From Durusdinium trenchii (Eukaryota > Sar > Dinophyceae > Suessiales > Symbiodiniaceae): DNA of 64,000 bases. The notes under the pieces were generated by a model. It was not told where the DNA came from, did no database searches, and was given only the letters and a program-made list of their open reading frames with translations. The position numbers were made by a program, and so were the translations under genes. The stretch lies in NCBI GenBank assembly GCA_963970005.1, contig CAXAMN010004114.1:205045-269044 (forward strand), read 5' to 3'. Positions 11,341 to 24,600 of this stretch are shown here, in pieces (position 1 is the stretch's first letter; every line of letters starts with the position of its first letter).

Positions 11341-11870
11341 TCACCATGTCGAACATTGCATTTTTGTTCCTGCCTCTCGCGTTCTCTTCTCTTCCCGCTG
11401 TCCTACCTTTCGTGTCTCCCTCCTCTCAAGTTCGTAAACCTGAACGGAACTCCAGTTGCTGGCTTTCGTTCCTTGGTTGCCAACTGTGTTGCTGATTCCT
11501 TTTGTGCCTTTTGAGGTTGCTGCGGACTGGGTTATTGAAGATGAGCCAGAGAAGAGACTAGAGCGATCTGAGGCCTGTGAATGCTTCTTGTGCACGAGAT
11601 TTACACGAGCATCCAAACAGTTCACGGAGGCCTGTTCCAGCGTAGTACTGGTAGCATAGGCATAGGCCTGTCAGTCAAAGGTACTCCTGCATCATGCGAA
11701 TTATCGCTGAAGCCGAGGCAGAATGCCGCCATGCGACACATTGCAAAGCAGAGTTCGAGGAGGCGGCCAAGAATGCGAGGGACTTCTTCTACATATATCG
11801 ATAACTCAATATTCACAAGGCCTACCGTGCCCATTCACATGCTTTACCACATCATCAACACAAGTTCATT
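11341..11870. other. No gene recognised
   Basis: Frames up to 97 codons on both strands without recognisable motifs. Confidence 0.45.
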
Positions 11871-13110
11871 CTAGGTGTTGTTTCCTGTATGCCCGGAAAT
11901 GAACACATCTTTTTCCATCTTTTCCTTCCCTCCTCCCTCTGACTCTCATCTCTACTTTCCTTTCATGTCTTTTCTTTGTTCTTACTTTCCCTTGCTCACT
12001 TTTCCTATTCTGGTCTGAATTCCCAAAAGAAAATCAATTGAGCATGCTGGCGGTTGATAGTAAAAAAGCTTCCCCAGGGTTGAACTATAAAAAAATAATG
12101 ATCACTGAAAAGACCTTAAGACAATTAAAACTTTTAGGAGAGGATCACTGGCTGTTCAAAACTGGGATCGCGATTTTATAGTGAATTGCTTTTTTGGAGA
12201 AGAAAACAGTTGGTACGCAAACATTTAGAAGAGATATTGACTTTACTAAGGAACAAGTTGCCAGTGTGAAATGTGGTTTTAATATGTGTTAATTGTATAC
12301 AACATGTTTTTGCCTCACATGTTATAGAGACAAGCGTGGAAAACTTAAGAATTTATGATTATACAGCAAAGTTGGCTAGTGAGCAATATGACGTGATTTT
12401 TTTGGATACAATGACTTTATGTACAGAGAAAGAAGTGACCACTTCGCGAGAAAATTGAACATATCGTGTGAGTGGTAGATGTGTAAACTATTGTGAACTC
12501 ATCATTGATTCCAATGGTTCTTTTTTGTTTTGTAAGTTTGCAGATGATTGGTTTGTACTTTTTAAACGCCTTCCTTCATTTGATGAGATGAAATCCAATG
12601 ATGACAAAATGAGTCTAGACGAGACCAGAGCGAGAAGGAGAAAGACATTAGCTGAGTCTGTCGGAAACGTACCGTACACAGAAACGGAAACGGATAGTAC
12701 TTTCCCGATTGCTTTGCTTGTATTTTTGTCTCTGATCCGTTTACAGTAGCGTGTTTCTGATTTCTTTGTAGATGACTGTTCAGCAGAAAAATTACTACTG
12801 AGTAACTCTGGCGCACAGTTTTTAATAAATCTGTTGTGGCTGTAAACGCACTTTATGAACCTGTGCACCCCATTCTATAGTGACTTCATTTGGCTACCCT
12901 GCGACTTAAGGATGTCAAGTTGTTTGAACAAACGTATTATTATTAATATTATTGATTGTATAGTGATTTGTGGGTATACACGCTCCTGAACTTTTGATTA
13001 TTTATAGCGTAATCCTGCCCCAAAAACTAGAACCCTGCGGTTTAAGTGCTATAGAATGCGAGGGCAAGTAGCTATATAAATTAACATGGGGATCTTTTCC
13101 TTGTGTTCTT
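11871..13110. other. AT-rich island with short hypothetical ORFs
   Basis: Base composition shifts clearly to A/T compared with both flanks. Two + strand frames lie inside: 12273-12458 (61 codons) and 12468-12749 (93 codons). The second contains CELIIDSNGSFLFCKFADDW and a charged middle, and reads more like protein than the flanks, but no family is recognised. It may be a foreign or old element insertion, or simply AT-rich intergenic DNA. Confidence 0.4.
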
Positions 13111-14113
13111 CCTTGTTTGCGCTATGTTTTTCTTCTTTCCCTTTCCTTCCCTGCCCCCGCTCTTTCCATTGTGTCATCCTTTCTAATTTGCTTCTTTAAA
13201 GAAACACTTGTATGCGTTCCTTGCTTTCCCTTCGCCTTTGCGCAGCCGCAACTGGGGAGAAAGAGGGTTGGAGCTTATAGCTCAGTTCTCATTTGCATAG
13301 GCTTCTCATGGCTTCTCTCAAGGAAACCATGTCAACCTGGCCAATGTTTTCCGTGTTTGTTTGCTCCAGTAGTTTGAAGGATTGACGTCCTTGACTGATG
13401 TTGACAAGCTGTATTGCATTTTTCATATGTCATATCATATGTCCAATGGTGGCCGGTTTTGATTCAATGAGCGATGCTCAGGCGCTTTCGGTCTCAAAGC
13501 AATTGGTGCACCGTTTGCGGAAGAAGCTAGACTCGCATACCGAGGAGAAGCCATGCACTGCTTGTTGGGCTTTTCTGTGTTTGCATCCGAGAAATATGAA
13601 GAGCGAGTATTCTTTAGCTGGAGGACACCCTTCGTTCCAGTGCTTCAACTGCAAAGCTCCTTGTATTGTATTATCAGGTCATACAGAGTCATACATGGTG
13701 TGCTTGAGTCGCCGGTAACTCGAAGCTGAGTCTTCTAGGATGGCTGGCAGACGTGGATTCCAGGCTAGAAACCCGCAAACTGCTTGAAGCTGCTTGTTTT
13801 CTTCTTTAACCTTCGCTGCTTATGACTGCTTGAATGCTTAAAGTTGGCTTTTGTGACATGGACAATGCTCCTTTCTGACTTGAGGTTGGAGTGACTGTGT
13901 CACCTTGTAGGACCTGGATCAACTTCGCCAAGAAGTGCGCCGCCTTGGTGTCCAAGTAGAGATTGCAGAGCAAGAGTGTGGAGAAGAGGCCACCCGGCCA
14001 CGCGACGTTGGGATTTAGGCCGCCAGCACGATTGGTTTACAAAAAGAAAACAGGACAGTGGGTGAAAGCGTCCAACACTTTCCCGATTGTATCCGTATAT
14101 GCAACACTCTTTA
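13111..14113. other. No gene recognised
   Basis: A 106-codon + frame at 13398-13718 with two CxxC pairs (CTAC, CFNC) is the only notable ORF. The pairs are too sparse to call a zinc finger. Confidence 0.4.
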
Positions 14114-14172
14114 CCACCATCATCATCATCATCATCATCATCATTCTCCTCGACGTCGTCGTCGTCGTCATT
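14114..14172. repeat. (CAT)n and (CGT)n microsatellites
   Basis: About ten CAT/ATC units followed by about six CGT units. Poly-His and poly-Ser frames through it are repeat artefacts. Confidence 0.95.
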
Positions 14173-15940
14173 TTTTCCCAGGCAGAAAGTACCTACTTGT
14201 ACCTACTTACAGAAAGAGAACCAAGGAGGAATTTCAAGAGAGCACTTGCTGACGGAATTCTATCAGCATGGCTTTTGGGAACCTGCTTTTCTCTCTTTCC
14301 TCAAGCGCAGGTATGGGCTGCAAGTCAATAAGAGTGCAATTCACAGACAACTGCTGCTGCTACTGCATTAACATGCTTCAAACACACCTACAGCAAGAGC
14401 TGCTTGAGAAACTCTTCCACGATCGATCCATTGGACGATCTTGTGTATTTGCATGCTTTGACTTGGAACTCGCCACAAAAGGGGGAACGCACTTGGACAG
14501 TTGGGGTTTACAGGCGAATGACCAACGGCTGGCTGGTCACGCTAGTCGGTTCAGAAACTGTCTACAGCACTGTATTCTGAATGCAAGCATCAACAAAAAA
14601 CAGCTGCTGCGGCTGCGATTGAAACATTAAACTTCTTCCTCTATGTCAAAGACACGTTTTAATGGCACTGACTGAATCCAGTGTGCAGAATTGGCAAGCA
14701 AAGCGAGACTTTCGGCACAATCCGCCCTCCTGATTTCTTGCTGGATGCTGATCAGGCCAAGTTGCTTTGGGATAAAAAGGATACAGAGCTTCCACGCCTT
14801 CGTGACAGGATCTTAGTATAAAGTGCCAGGGAGGGTGATGCTGACATTCATCTTGAAGCCGAGGCCGCTGAGCGCGAGAGGCAACAACTTGTTGCAAGGC
14901 TGGGTCAGGCTTGGATGAGTCAAGGAGCTGGTGGAGCTGTTTTTGCTTTGAATCGTTGACATTTTGCATGCTGTTTTTTCAGGCGCGCTACGATCGCGAC
15001 CACCTCGAGCGAAACTTCACTCGAATTATCAATGGTTTACAAGAGCATGAGGCCACTGTCCCCGATTAAGCAAGACGATCAGACATTTGTCATGCAAGTT
15101 ACAGTATGCGATGAAGGCGCGCATGGAGCAACAATCTCAACAGCTTTCCGAAGGGCTTTTCCTTTGTCGCCGGGAGGGAGAGGTGCCAATGGCTGCTTTT
15201 TGCACCCAACATCCAATTGGCCTTCTTTGCCAGGAGATGGTCGCAACAATGAAGGATAACGACCGCAATATTGCAGAGATGCGCGCTATCCTCCGTTCAC
15301 CTATACAGCAAGTCTTTTGAAGTGCAAGAGAATGTGAGAGATAGTCCCAGCATGTTCCAGCAGCTTTGCAACGTGATCAACCATTTGTGCATCTGTGCAA
15401 CAAAGCTCGACTCCCGAGGGAAGGAGCGATGGGAGACAGAGGCAGGGCATCGGGCATTCTTGCTGAGCTTTACTTTTTGGGCACTGGAGGCGTTCATCGA
15501 GCACCTCAGCAAGCAAGTTGCAAAACTCGAGGCCAAGTGTGTGACAGAGAGGTGTTGTAGAAAGTGTGTGGATTGAAGGACGAACGGAACTCGCTCAAGA
15601 CCAGTCTTGGGCATGAACCAGGCAGGATTCAAGCTCATTGGCCTTACACCATTTTTGAAGCCCGGGCATTGAGGCGCTTTGGCAGGCATAGACCATGATG
15701 TACGTGCAAGGATCTCAGAGAGGCTATCAGAAGCTGGAAGCAACGACAATAGCAAGAACCAGCAAACCGGTTATATAGCCTCTTTTGAATGTACGTATGC
15801 AAGTCAACCACGGTCACGTTACGTGACCACTATGAGACTGTCTGTTTGCTGAGGAAGTGCGGAATAATATTGTTTTTGAAACAGGCCAATGGTCAAAGGA
15901 AGTTTAGGGTGCAAAACTTCCGTGTTACGGACTTTCAACA
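14173..15940. other. No gene recognised
   Basis: Several frames of 60-152 codons on both strands, none dominant and none with a known motif. No RNA gene recognised. Confidence 0.45.
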
Positions 15941-16056
15941 GCTCTAGCTCTAGTTTCAGTCAGCTCTCTAGCTCCACTTTAGCTCCAGTCAGCTCTAGCT
16001 TTAGTTAGCTCTAACTCCAGTCAGCTCTAGCTTTAGTTAGCTCTAGCTCTGGCTTT
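15941..16056. repeat. AGCTC-type tandem repeat
   Basis: Repeated AGCTCTAGCTTTAGTT / CAGTCAGCTCTAG modules of about 12-18 bp, dense in the palindrome AGCT. Probably an unstable minisatellite. Confidence 0.85.
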
Positions 16057-16132
16057 GCAGGTGTTCAACATGCATTTTGGAAGGAAGTCTCGTACAAAGT
16101 GCGTGTTTGAGAGAGAGCGGAAGCACGAAATG

Positions 16133-16142
16133 NNNNNNNNNN
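16133..16142. other. Assembly gap (10 N)
   Basis: Ten Ns shortly after the AGCTC repeat. The 187-codon minus-strand frame that crosses it (16043-16606) includes unknown codons and is not supported. Confidence 0.99.
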
Positions 16143-17389
16143 GATGGCTCCGAACCTGGCCAGTCAAGCTTCTGCGGAACGACGGTTTCTGGTGGATGAG
16201 TTGTCGTCCAGTCCCTGCCGGAGGTGCTGGGTGAACCGTTTCTTGGTCTTGCTGAGAGGCATCGGTCTGCGTGCGTCGCTGTGGACCGCGCAGACAGCCG
16301 GGAAATGCTCCTATGTCCGTCGTTGAGAGCCGCGTAAACAGCTGCTACCGCGCAGGACTCTTTGCACTGTGTGGAAGAAAAGGATGTGGTGAGTCGGTGA
16401 CGCATCGGCTGTGCTCTTGGACTTCGGTGCGTTGCTGGGAACCACGGATGAAAAGCAAAAGAAGAAGCCACTGCATGCACAGTGCCACTGCGTGCACACT
16501 GCCAGAGCGAGTACGCCGTTGTGGGCTGCTTGCATGACGCCATCGTTGCGGACCGGAAAAAAGGGAGTCCGCAGGGCATGTGCGAAGGGATACTCCTGTA
16601 GGTCAAATTGTTCTTAATGCATAGACCGGATTAATAACCACTCCCCACCAGTTTTACTATGTTTTAGTGTTGGGGCTCTCTCTTAGGAAAAAAGAAGCTG
16701 ACCACAGTCTCTGGCCACGCCGGTAAACTCTGTGCCCGGGCGTTGTCCTCCTGCTGTCATGTGTTTTTTGTTTTATCAGCTTGTTTTCTTGTTGTCCTCT
16801 TCTTGTCCACCTGTTGCTCTCTTCTGGTCCTTCTTCAAGCTTGGGGCGGGTGTAGCCGTCTCCAGTCCTTGTCCTTTTGTTGGATCTTTTTGTCGTCTCC
16901 CTGTCCTCTTCTTGTCCTCCTGTTGCCCCCTTGTTGACACCAGCTGTGCCGCGGCTGTTAGCCAATCTCCGAACCTTGTCCTCCTGTTATCCTCATTTTT
17001 CCAACATCTACTAAGTTACTAAGCTCTTTCCTTTGTGTGTATCGTAGCACCATCCCCTTGTGGTAGGCCGTGCTACTGTACTGTCTTAGCTTGAATTGGC
17101 ACTGATGCTGACCAAGGTAAACGTTCTCACCTTGGTGGATGCTACTGATGCACATCTCATTTCTCGTCAAGAGCAGGAGGCCATGGCCCTGACAGTTCTG
17201 ACAGCCTCGATTGCGCCCATTCTTACTGTATCAATTTTTGCTCAGCGCAAACTGACTTGAGGGCGCTTCAGGGGGAAGATGCCGACGAGAGAACAACAGA
17301 CCACCCCACCCGCAAGTGTTATTTGATGGCTCAAGCACTAAATTGCGATTGCCCTTTGACGCGTGTTTGCTTGCAAATATTGAGCGCTG
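16143..17389. other. No gene recognised
   Basis: TTGTCCTC(T/C)-rich imperfect repeats at about 16790-16990 create frames on both strands (up to 102 codons). TGGCTCAAG occurs once at 17327-17335 without other spliced-leader context. Confidence 0.45.
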
Positions 17390-18061
17390 ATGAAGAGGCG
17401 TGTGAAGACCTGGTGCAAGATGAAGCAGATTCAGAGGCCACCCACAGCATGTCAGGTGAAGTTGAGTGATGCCAAAAGGTTTCAGTACTGTTCAGCAGGC
17501 TGTGGTGGAAGAAATACAGCAGCAGGAGTGCATGTTGCAGAAGGCATAGAGTGCGAAAAGAAGATCCAGAAACCCTTTTCGACATGTCTTGCTGCCCAGT
17601 TGGAGAGTCGCAATGCTGAACTTCGATCAGAGGCCCGTTTTTTCCCGAGGGTTCCTGCGAAGGTCACCATCACTGTCATCAGCGTTATTCAACAGCAGCA
17701 TCAACATCGCCAAGTCATCGTCTTGTCATCATCATGCAAGTCGACGTCTTCATTGTCATCATCATCAGCAGCAGCATCATCATGGCAACTCAAAGTGCAG
17801 AGATGCAAGCACATGGGTTGGCTAAATGTGACCCTGTACGGAGATAGTGCGTCGGATGGGACTGGGAGCTGCAGTGAGACACCTGTTGACATCTACCATG
17901 GGCAAACCTCTACACAGGAATCGTGGATGTTGGATGATGTTGGGCCTTTTTGTTACATCAAGTGTTTGTTTATGCCGGTGATCTCGCTGGCCCTTTATGT
18001 TTTGGGGAGGGCCAGGGCTTTGAAGTTGCGCGCACGAGGATGGTCGCGTTGTTGCGTTTAG
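17390..18061 (+). CDS. Hypothetical ORF, weakly supported
   Basis: A 223-codon frame, among the longest outside the retroelements. The middle (about residues 105-130) is a Ser-rich run caused by CATCAT-type simple repeat. The end has one hydrophobic stretch (GPFCYIKCLFMPVISLALYVL). No known domain. It could be part of an exon or chance; no splice signals were identified with confidence. Confidence 0.15.
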   Translation: MKRRVKTWCKMKQIQRPPTACQVKLSDAKRFQYCSAGCGGRNTAAGVHVAEGIECEKKIQKPFSTCLAAQLESRNAELRSEARFFPRVPAKVTITVISVIQQQHQHRQVIVLSSSCKSTSSLSSSSAAASSWQLKVQRCKHMGWLNVTLYGDSASDGTGSCSETPVDIYHGQTSTQESWMLDDVGPFCYIKCLFMPVISLALYVLGRARALKLRARGWSRCCV

Positions 18062-21000
18062 TACGCAGCGTGGCGCAATTGATGCCTCGCCGCAGGGCTG
18101 GGAATAACAACTGCGCGTGCGTGTGCACACAAAGGCAGATTTGATTCTCATTGTACCTTGTTTGTCACAAGCGGGCCGGGCAGAGCACCGTGAAGACTGC
18201 TTCGTGCGCCTGCCTGCTTCGCGCTGACTTTCCATGGTACTAATAACTCGAACAAGACTATTATTGGCCTTTACAACCTGTTGTGCTTTGCAGTCACGCG
18301 GGCGAACCTTGATCCTGCAGTTGCGTATTGGATCAAGATCTTGTTTTTAATCTTTCATTTCTAGATGGTTCCCCTGCGTTATATAGTTGCCTGTCTTCCC
18401 ATATGGGTTGATTAGCCGCTTCAGCCGCGTGCGAATTTCTCGATTGTGGGCGTGTGGTCGTGCATTGTTGCATTTACAGTACTGTATGATCTTGTCCCAC
18501 GCTGTAAGAAACAGGATGCCAAAAGCATGGAAAGATCAGGCCAGGCCAGGCTTCAAAAGAAAAATCTGTTGTGTCGGCTCGCGTAGGCTGGAAGACCAGT
18601 GCCAGATAACAGCTTCAGCTTTAGTTTGGGGAGGGGCCTTTGGTGTTTAGGAAATGGAGTCTTTCTCTGTGTGTGTGTGTTTAAGTTTGTTTGATAAAAA
18701 CTGATATCGCGTGTATGATTTTCCGTATGGCTCCGGAAGCAAACATTCGCGATGCCGGTTACGCAGTGCGGGGGACACTGCGTTATCGACATCGTGGACG
18801 TGTGTTCGTCCAGGCTGTTTGCTCGACAGAACCTAACGATGGCCTCCAACCTAATAGCGATGGCCTCTGGAGATTGATATCGTTCGTGTGTGGTGGTCGT
18901 GGACAGCTTTTGTGGGGTATTCTGCAACACTAACCAGTACTACCCCAACTTTGGCGGTGTTTCCTTCGCCGTGTTTTCCTCACTCTGCACTTCTTCGTGC
19001 TTGAGCCCGGTTAACTCCGCTTCCTCCCGGCTCCGCGAGCACAAGCTGCTGCTTCCCTCACCCCCCTGCTACTGCTACATTTACACCCTTCCCGGCCGGC
19101 TGCGAGAGCACAGGTTTCCTTGCGGGCGGCTTCCACCGCGAAGCGGTGCGAATATGTGGAGGACTGCCATTTCGACCTATCATTCCGAAAGCGCAGGAAG
19201 CAACGCATGCCATCTTCCAATATCAGATCGATTCGAATCAAAATCCACCATGTCATACAGATGCACCAATTAATGCCAGATCATAGAAATCCAATAATTT
19301 AAGTGCCGCTCAAACGAGATATGCGCTGATGTCCACCTCTGATTTATCAATAGGCCTCCCCCCCGAGTGACCTCAAATAGACTTAAATTGTGTTTAGTAT
19401 TGGTAGTATTGGCCTTGCTTTTTGGGAACTACATGGATAGAAATTAGATTTAGAAACTAGGAATCCAGCACAGCAGGAACACCAGCTGCAGCAAAGTGCA
19501 GGAATTGAGACAAAAAGATCATGTGTATTGTGGAAAAATCTGCACCCAAGAATCTTTAGTTTTATTTAGGGTACACTTTAATTAGGGTATTGTGGCTTCA
19601 AGGGGGTACCCTTTCCAGACTGATTTTGATCAATTGCTGGTGAGTTTTGAATATGGAATTTATAAAGAATTTTGATCCGAAGGTGTTGAAGTTTGGTGAG
19701 TCCAATTGATGAAATCAAGAGGGAAGGATGTAAGAAGGAATCCAAAGAAGGAACCAGTTAATAAGGAATTGAAACGCACTAACACTATTTATATAAACGA
19801 AGCTAATGGACAATTTGCTAAAGGCCATATCTAGGTCCAGTGACAAAAACATTTAGTTTTATTTAGGGTGTGTTTATAAATTTGTTTTGGGATTTGCTTA
19901 GTTTTATTCATGATAAGTTGACAAATCACAGGTTGACATTACTTAGAAAGGTACAAGCTCAAGTGGAAACTATGGGATGCACGTAGGAAGAAAAAACCTT
20001 ACGATGCAATCCCTGATCCATTCGTTAATTAGATGCATAAGTCTACATGTCATTGAGTCCTGTTTGTCCTAATTCGGAATCTGGAATATACGGTACAGAT
20101 AAAACTGCCGGTTCATTGCTTTTTCACCCCTTTTTATTCGCGTGAAATTTTGAGTTGTCACTACCAACGTAAACACACCTTTTTGTATTCACCTCAACCA
20201 CATTCAACATTTCACCTCCTTCAAACCCGTACCACAGTGTACCAAGGGATGTGAAGGTAGCTCGCAGATGTGATCGCAAGTCGTGGTACTCAATGGTTTT
20301 GACCCACAGCCATTTTCTTCCTCCGCAACAAAACCATTGTACATCATTATCACACCATCAGACGTCAGTTCATCGCAATGATCTTGTGCATTCTCACAGT
20401 GCCACCATATACCACCATCATGGAATTGCAACATCAACGTCGCTCGATCAAACATCACACCGTTGCATCAGTCATTGTCGCACTTGCTATATGTTTTTGA
20501 GTTCTTTCTTACATCCTTGCTCCCGCGGCGCTTTCGGGCCACCCTGTCTGATTGCTTTGAGCAATTGGGTTTTACAACATATTCCAGGTGTTGAAACTTT
20601 TCAGATCAGTTCAAAGTAGGGTCGTTTTGTGCCCACCACGTGTGGACAGGTTGGTGCGTGCAAGCCTTTGTTGCCCTGAACTTGCAGCTCATTCAGGTGA
20701 AGTAACTCTGGCGTATGCGTAACTTGAAGCGCCGATTGTTTGTTGTAAAAGGCTTGCTGAGCGAAGCAACCTTGGTTTTCGAAACAAGTTTCGATCAAAA
20801 ACAGATTTGTTCCTGATGTTTGCCAATATGACAAGGGCCATTGGCTGGATTCCAGCCCTCGAATTCTTACTGTTCATCCTTACATATACAGTGTGCGCAC
20901 TGTACATCATATATCCAATGTGTTTTGCCCGTCTAGTCTATTTGGGACACTCTGCAGCCTTTTGGCTTTTTTAGGTGAACAAACACCAAAGGCCATATTT

Positions 21001-21099
21001 AGAATTTATGGTAGTACACACAGAATTCTGTTGCGTAGCTCACTTTACTGTAGTTACGCATGTTTTGTTCCTGAAACCGCTCCATGTTGCATTTGAGAA
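18062..21099. other. No gene recognised; AT-rich middle
   Basis: About 19300-20200 is AT-rich and nearly free of ORFs. An 18-base direct repeat TTTAGTTTTATTTAGGGT occurs near 19556 and again near 19855. Single TTTAGGG words are present but do not form a telomere-like array. Confidence 0.45.
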
Positions 21100-21621
21100 A
21101 TGCGCCGAGTGCTGGGAGAGATCACAAATATCGAACCACGAAGGGAGTTAAAGCTGCAACAGCCAAAGGAAGAACTTGGCAGGAACCGTTTGATTGAAGA
21201 CTGTTCCCAGAGGCTCTACACTCTTTGGAGAGATCTCAAGCGAGGCCCTGCAAACCTTGAGTACTTGCAGCAGTTGTTTCCTGATTGTCATCCACCTGAT
21301 GATTTCCATCCACCTGACCAATTTTTGGATAACGGGAGTGACCCGAGTGACCAAGCTCCATGTGGTCACGGTCCTCGGGGTGGCGAGCTGTCCTTTCTAC
21401 AAGCGGCTTTGCGAGGTATCGATGTCGGTGACAGTGAAATTGCCGCGCATTCCCACCGTACAGTTCCAAGTTGCCAGGGTTTGTGCCCAGCATGCTCCGA
21501 TACCACTCCGCAAGCTCCTCAATTAGGAAGGCGCGTTTGGCCAAGTCGAATCAGACAGTCTGAGTTGCTTGCTTCAGCGGGCAGTGACGATTGCGGTGAT
21601 GAGCATCCCAAGCAGGACTGA
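21100..21621 (+). CDS. Hypothetical ORF, weakly supported
   Basis: A 173-codon frame from an ATG, with a TGA just upstream. It reads as charged, then Pro/Asp-rich (DCHPPDDFHPPDQF), then Cys-containing. No domain recognised. The opposite strand also has a 102-codon frame, so coding is doubtful. Confidence 0.2.
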   Translation: MRRVLGEITNIEPRRELKLQQPKEELGRNRLIEDCSQRLYTLWRDLKRGPANLEYLQQLFPDCHPPDDFHPPDQFLDNGSDPSDQAPCGHGPRGGELSFLQAALRGIDVGDSEIAAHSHRTVPSCQGLCPACSDTTPQAPQLGRRVWPSRIRQSELLASAGSDDCGDEHPKQD

Positions 21622-24600
21622 ACGCACAACAGGTCTTGGGTGCCCCAAACAATATACTGTACTGTGTCAAATTGCCATGGACGAAGAGCATGTTAGCATG
21701 ACTAGGTTGGCAGGTATGAGAAGAACTATGCATGTTATCCAGAACGCCCTTGACTCACAGGGCTAAACAGCTGCCTTGCTTCCGCAACGCCGCTTGCCTG
21801 CCGGACTGTGATACTCTAAGTTGGTGACTTTGGAAGGACACAGACTCCAGAGGACAACGTCCAGAGGGCAGAGCGTTGGGATCACCGAGTCCCACGAGGA
21901 GGTCAGACTCAACTCAAGATCAGCAGAATTAAGTCATTCGCAGCATCTTTGTGCCGTGCACTCAGCATTACACTGTTGTCCAGGTGGCTATGCCAAACTC
22001 CCACAACTTCTGATTGGCCAGCCAAACCCAAAGAGGGTTGTTTGCACATGTTTGCCTTGCTTGACATACAGTACTAGATTTGTTTTAATTAGTAGATGGA
22101 CGTTTGCGACGTTTGTTTGTTTCAACAAACGATAGCCACAAGATCACAAAGACGGGCCGACCCAGCTGAAGTATTGCTGACACGTTCTGACACATCTCTG
22201 CATTGGCTGGAGGTCCATTCTGATTGTGGTTGTATTTGCGAAGAGCTGCAAGATACCTCCAAGGCAACTCATGTGGCAGTCAGTGGAATTGGGCTGAGAG
22301 TGGTTGTCGTATACCATGGAGTCTTGTTATGGACTCGGGGAATTTTCTGCAAAACCTGACACTTGAGCAACAACGAGAAACAATGAGAAACAATTGATGC
22401 TGCTGGTGGCATTTATTGTTTTGGAAAAGTAGCGACGCTGGAGAAACGATTGACCAGACTCTTTGAACCTCCTCTTTTACAACTGTTCCGATTGAGCAAA
22501 ACCTGTCTCCAGGAGCCAGTTGAACCACACAATCAAATTGGGAGAAACACTCGTTCCACCAAATCCATGGACTGGCTCTTTGCAGCTGAGAGGCGCTGCT
22601 TCCTTGTTGTTCTTTTGCAAATGTTATTTTGGGACGTTTTGTGATTGTGTCTCAAGTCTATTTTTGGCTTTGTGGTTTGGTATTTCTTGTGGTGGGTTGC
22701 GCGGAGAGTTGCGCCTTGCTTTTGTTTGCGAGGTTTCGCCCATCAGCCAGAAGCATTCTTTGCAGGATTGGAGCGGTCGAGCGGGCGGGGGTCTTCAGTG
22801 AATGTTCTAGACTTGAAGACATTGGAGCCCAGCTCAGTGTTTTGATATCCTTGAGGCACTTGCAGTGGATTGGCTACTCCAAACATGTCAAGCGATGAGC
22901 TTTCCAGAGGCTCTTCACAGTACGAGGTTGCTTGGGGGTTTGCACAAAGCTGCATGTGAGGTTGTGGCATTTGCAGCCATATCGTTGTTAGACCGCTACT
23001 TGGAAACCTTGCACACAGCTATTCCCCTTGAGCAAATGCAGGTCAACTCCTCAGTTCAGAGACTCTGAGACATTGGCTAGCCCAATTGTTTGTGAGACGG
23101 AGTGATACAGCTCTACCGCATGGCTCCGCGAGGTTGTAACATTGGCCGTGACATGCACTGCCTTGAAATTACACGGGCTGGGCGAGGCCAGGCCAGAGCG
23201 GTGTTGCGTCACCCTGCCAACCACGGGACAGGCTGAAGAGATGAAATATTATGCAATGATTCCATTCTCGGCAGTGTGGACTTGGACTCAAGCAGACTTG
23301 ATGAGCCCAGTCAATCTCAGTTTTTTTCTGTGTTGTTTTCACTTTCAGGTTCCAGTGCCTTTGCGGGATGTTCTTGTACACTTAGGCAGTGCATTTAACA
23401 AACTCAAACCAACATGTACCAACATCATGACCACTTGTTCAGGTCAGTACAATGTCCCAATCAAACAGATTTTCCAAAAGGAGCGAGAGGCCAGAGCTAT
23501 TTTCTGTGTTTGCATGTTTTTGCACGTTTGACCTGTTCCTGGAATCGCTTCACCCGCATGCCAAGGTGGGCAAGTTCCGGTCAGCAATTGATTGCTTCAG
23601 TGCAAGCAACATCTCTTGATCACCTTGCAGGTTCTGGATGCTTTGGACTTCGATGTTTCTGCTCCGCCACACATTCGCAATAGGCGAAATTAAACGCCAC
23701 AAGCTCGCAGTTTTCTTAGCACTCAACACGGTACTTGTATGTACTTGCAACATCTTGTAAGATGTTGTTATGTTATATAACTGTTTGTGTATCTTATTTG
23801 TTGATTTCTTATGTTGCAAGTGCTTGCAATCTGTCGTCATGCAGTCTTAGTTACTTTCTCGGATCGTCGCGTTCAGTCCTGTGAGCGCCGGCATTGTGCT
23901 TTCTAACAACACCCTAAGGACTGTGATGGATACACTTGGACTCTTAGCCTTCAGATGCACAACAGCATCGAAGGACCCTTGGCCACAACATGAAGCTTGA
24001 GCATGGAAATATGACATGACATATGCACGTAAGAAGTCCTTTACGACTCACTGCAGCTTGCTTGGCAAGCAACTACATTAGAGACTCCAGGAAATGGGAT
24101 GTGGTCTTTGTGCGGCTTGCGGTGACACTGTGCTTTGACTGCGAAAAGGGCTTTCGGGTCTTGCGGTGCTCCCATCTAGCAGAAAGCCAGCCCCAAACAT
24201 GTACCGTTCCTCATCAGAGAAGAGCTTGACTGGCCATCAGAGTGGGGTCTTGTCTCCACCACGTCTTAACACTGTGCCATGTCGCTACAGCCTTCAACAG
24301 AAGCGACCGCACTCATTGTCACAGGGGAGTTTATGGTTTATATATAGTGAAATCAACCTGGGGAACGGTACGTTGGCGTCGGTTGCGGGCGGTGCGGCGG
24401 TGCAACCCTGATGTCTTCGCTGTTTTGCCACGACCATGGCCTTTCCAGTGCTCATTGGCCCACTCGCGACGCACCCACGAAGTCGGCAGTCTCCACAGGA
24501 GACACAGGAGACATGTATATATATATATTATTATAAATATGTATATAATATTTAAATGATCACACACATAGCTCCAGCTCCCACGCACAAGTTTGTGGGG

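Noticed and set aside
13398-13718. Zinc-finger gene
   Set aside because: Two isolated CxxC pairs without spacing or His/Cys partners of a known finger.
16043-16606. 187-codon minus-strand ORF
   Set aside because: Crosses the N gap and has no recognisable motif.
17327-17335. Extra TGGCTCAAG as a spliced-leader relic
   Set aside because: A single 9-base match with no adjacent gene or retroelement; compatible with chance in 64 kb.
19550-19880. TTTAGTTTTATTTAGGGT pair as LTRs or a telomere relic
   Set aside because: Only 18 bases are shared, with no flanking features or further copies.
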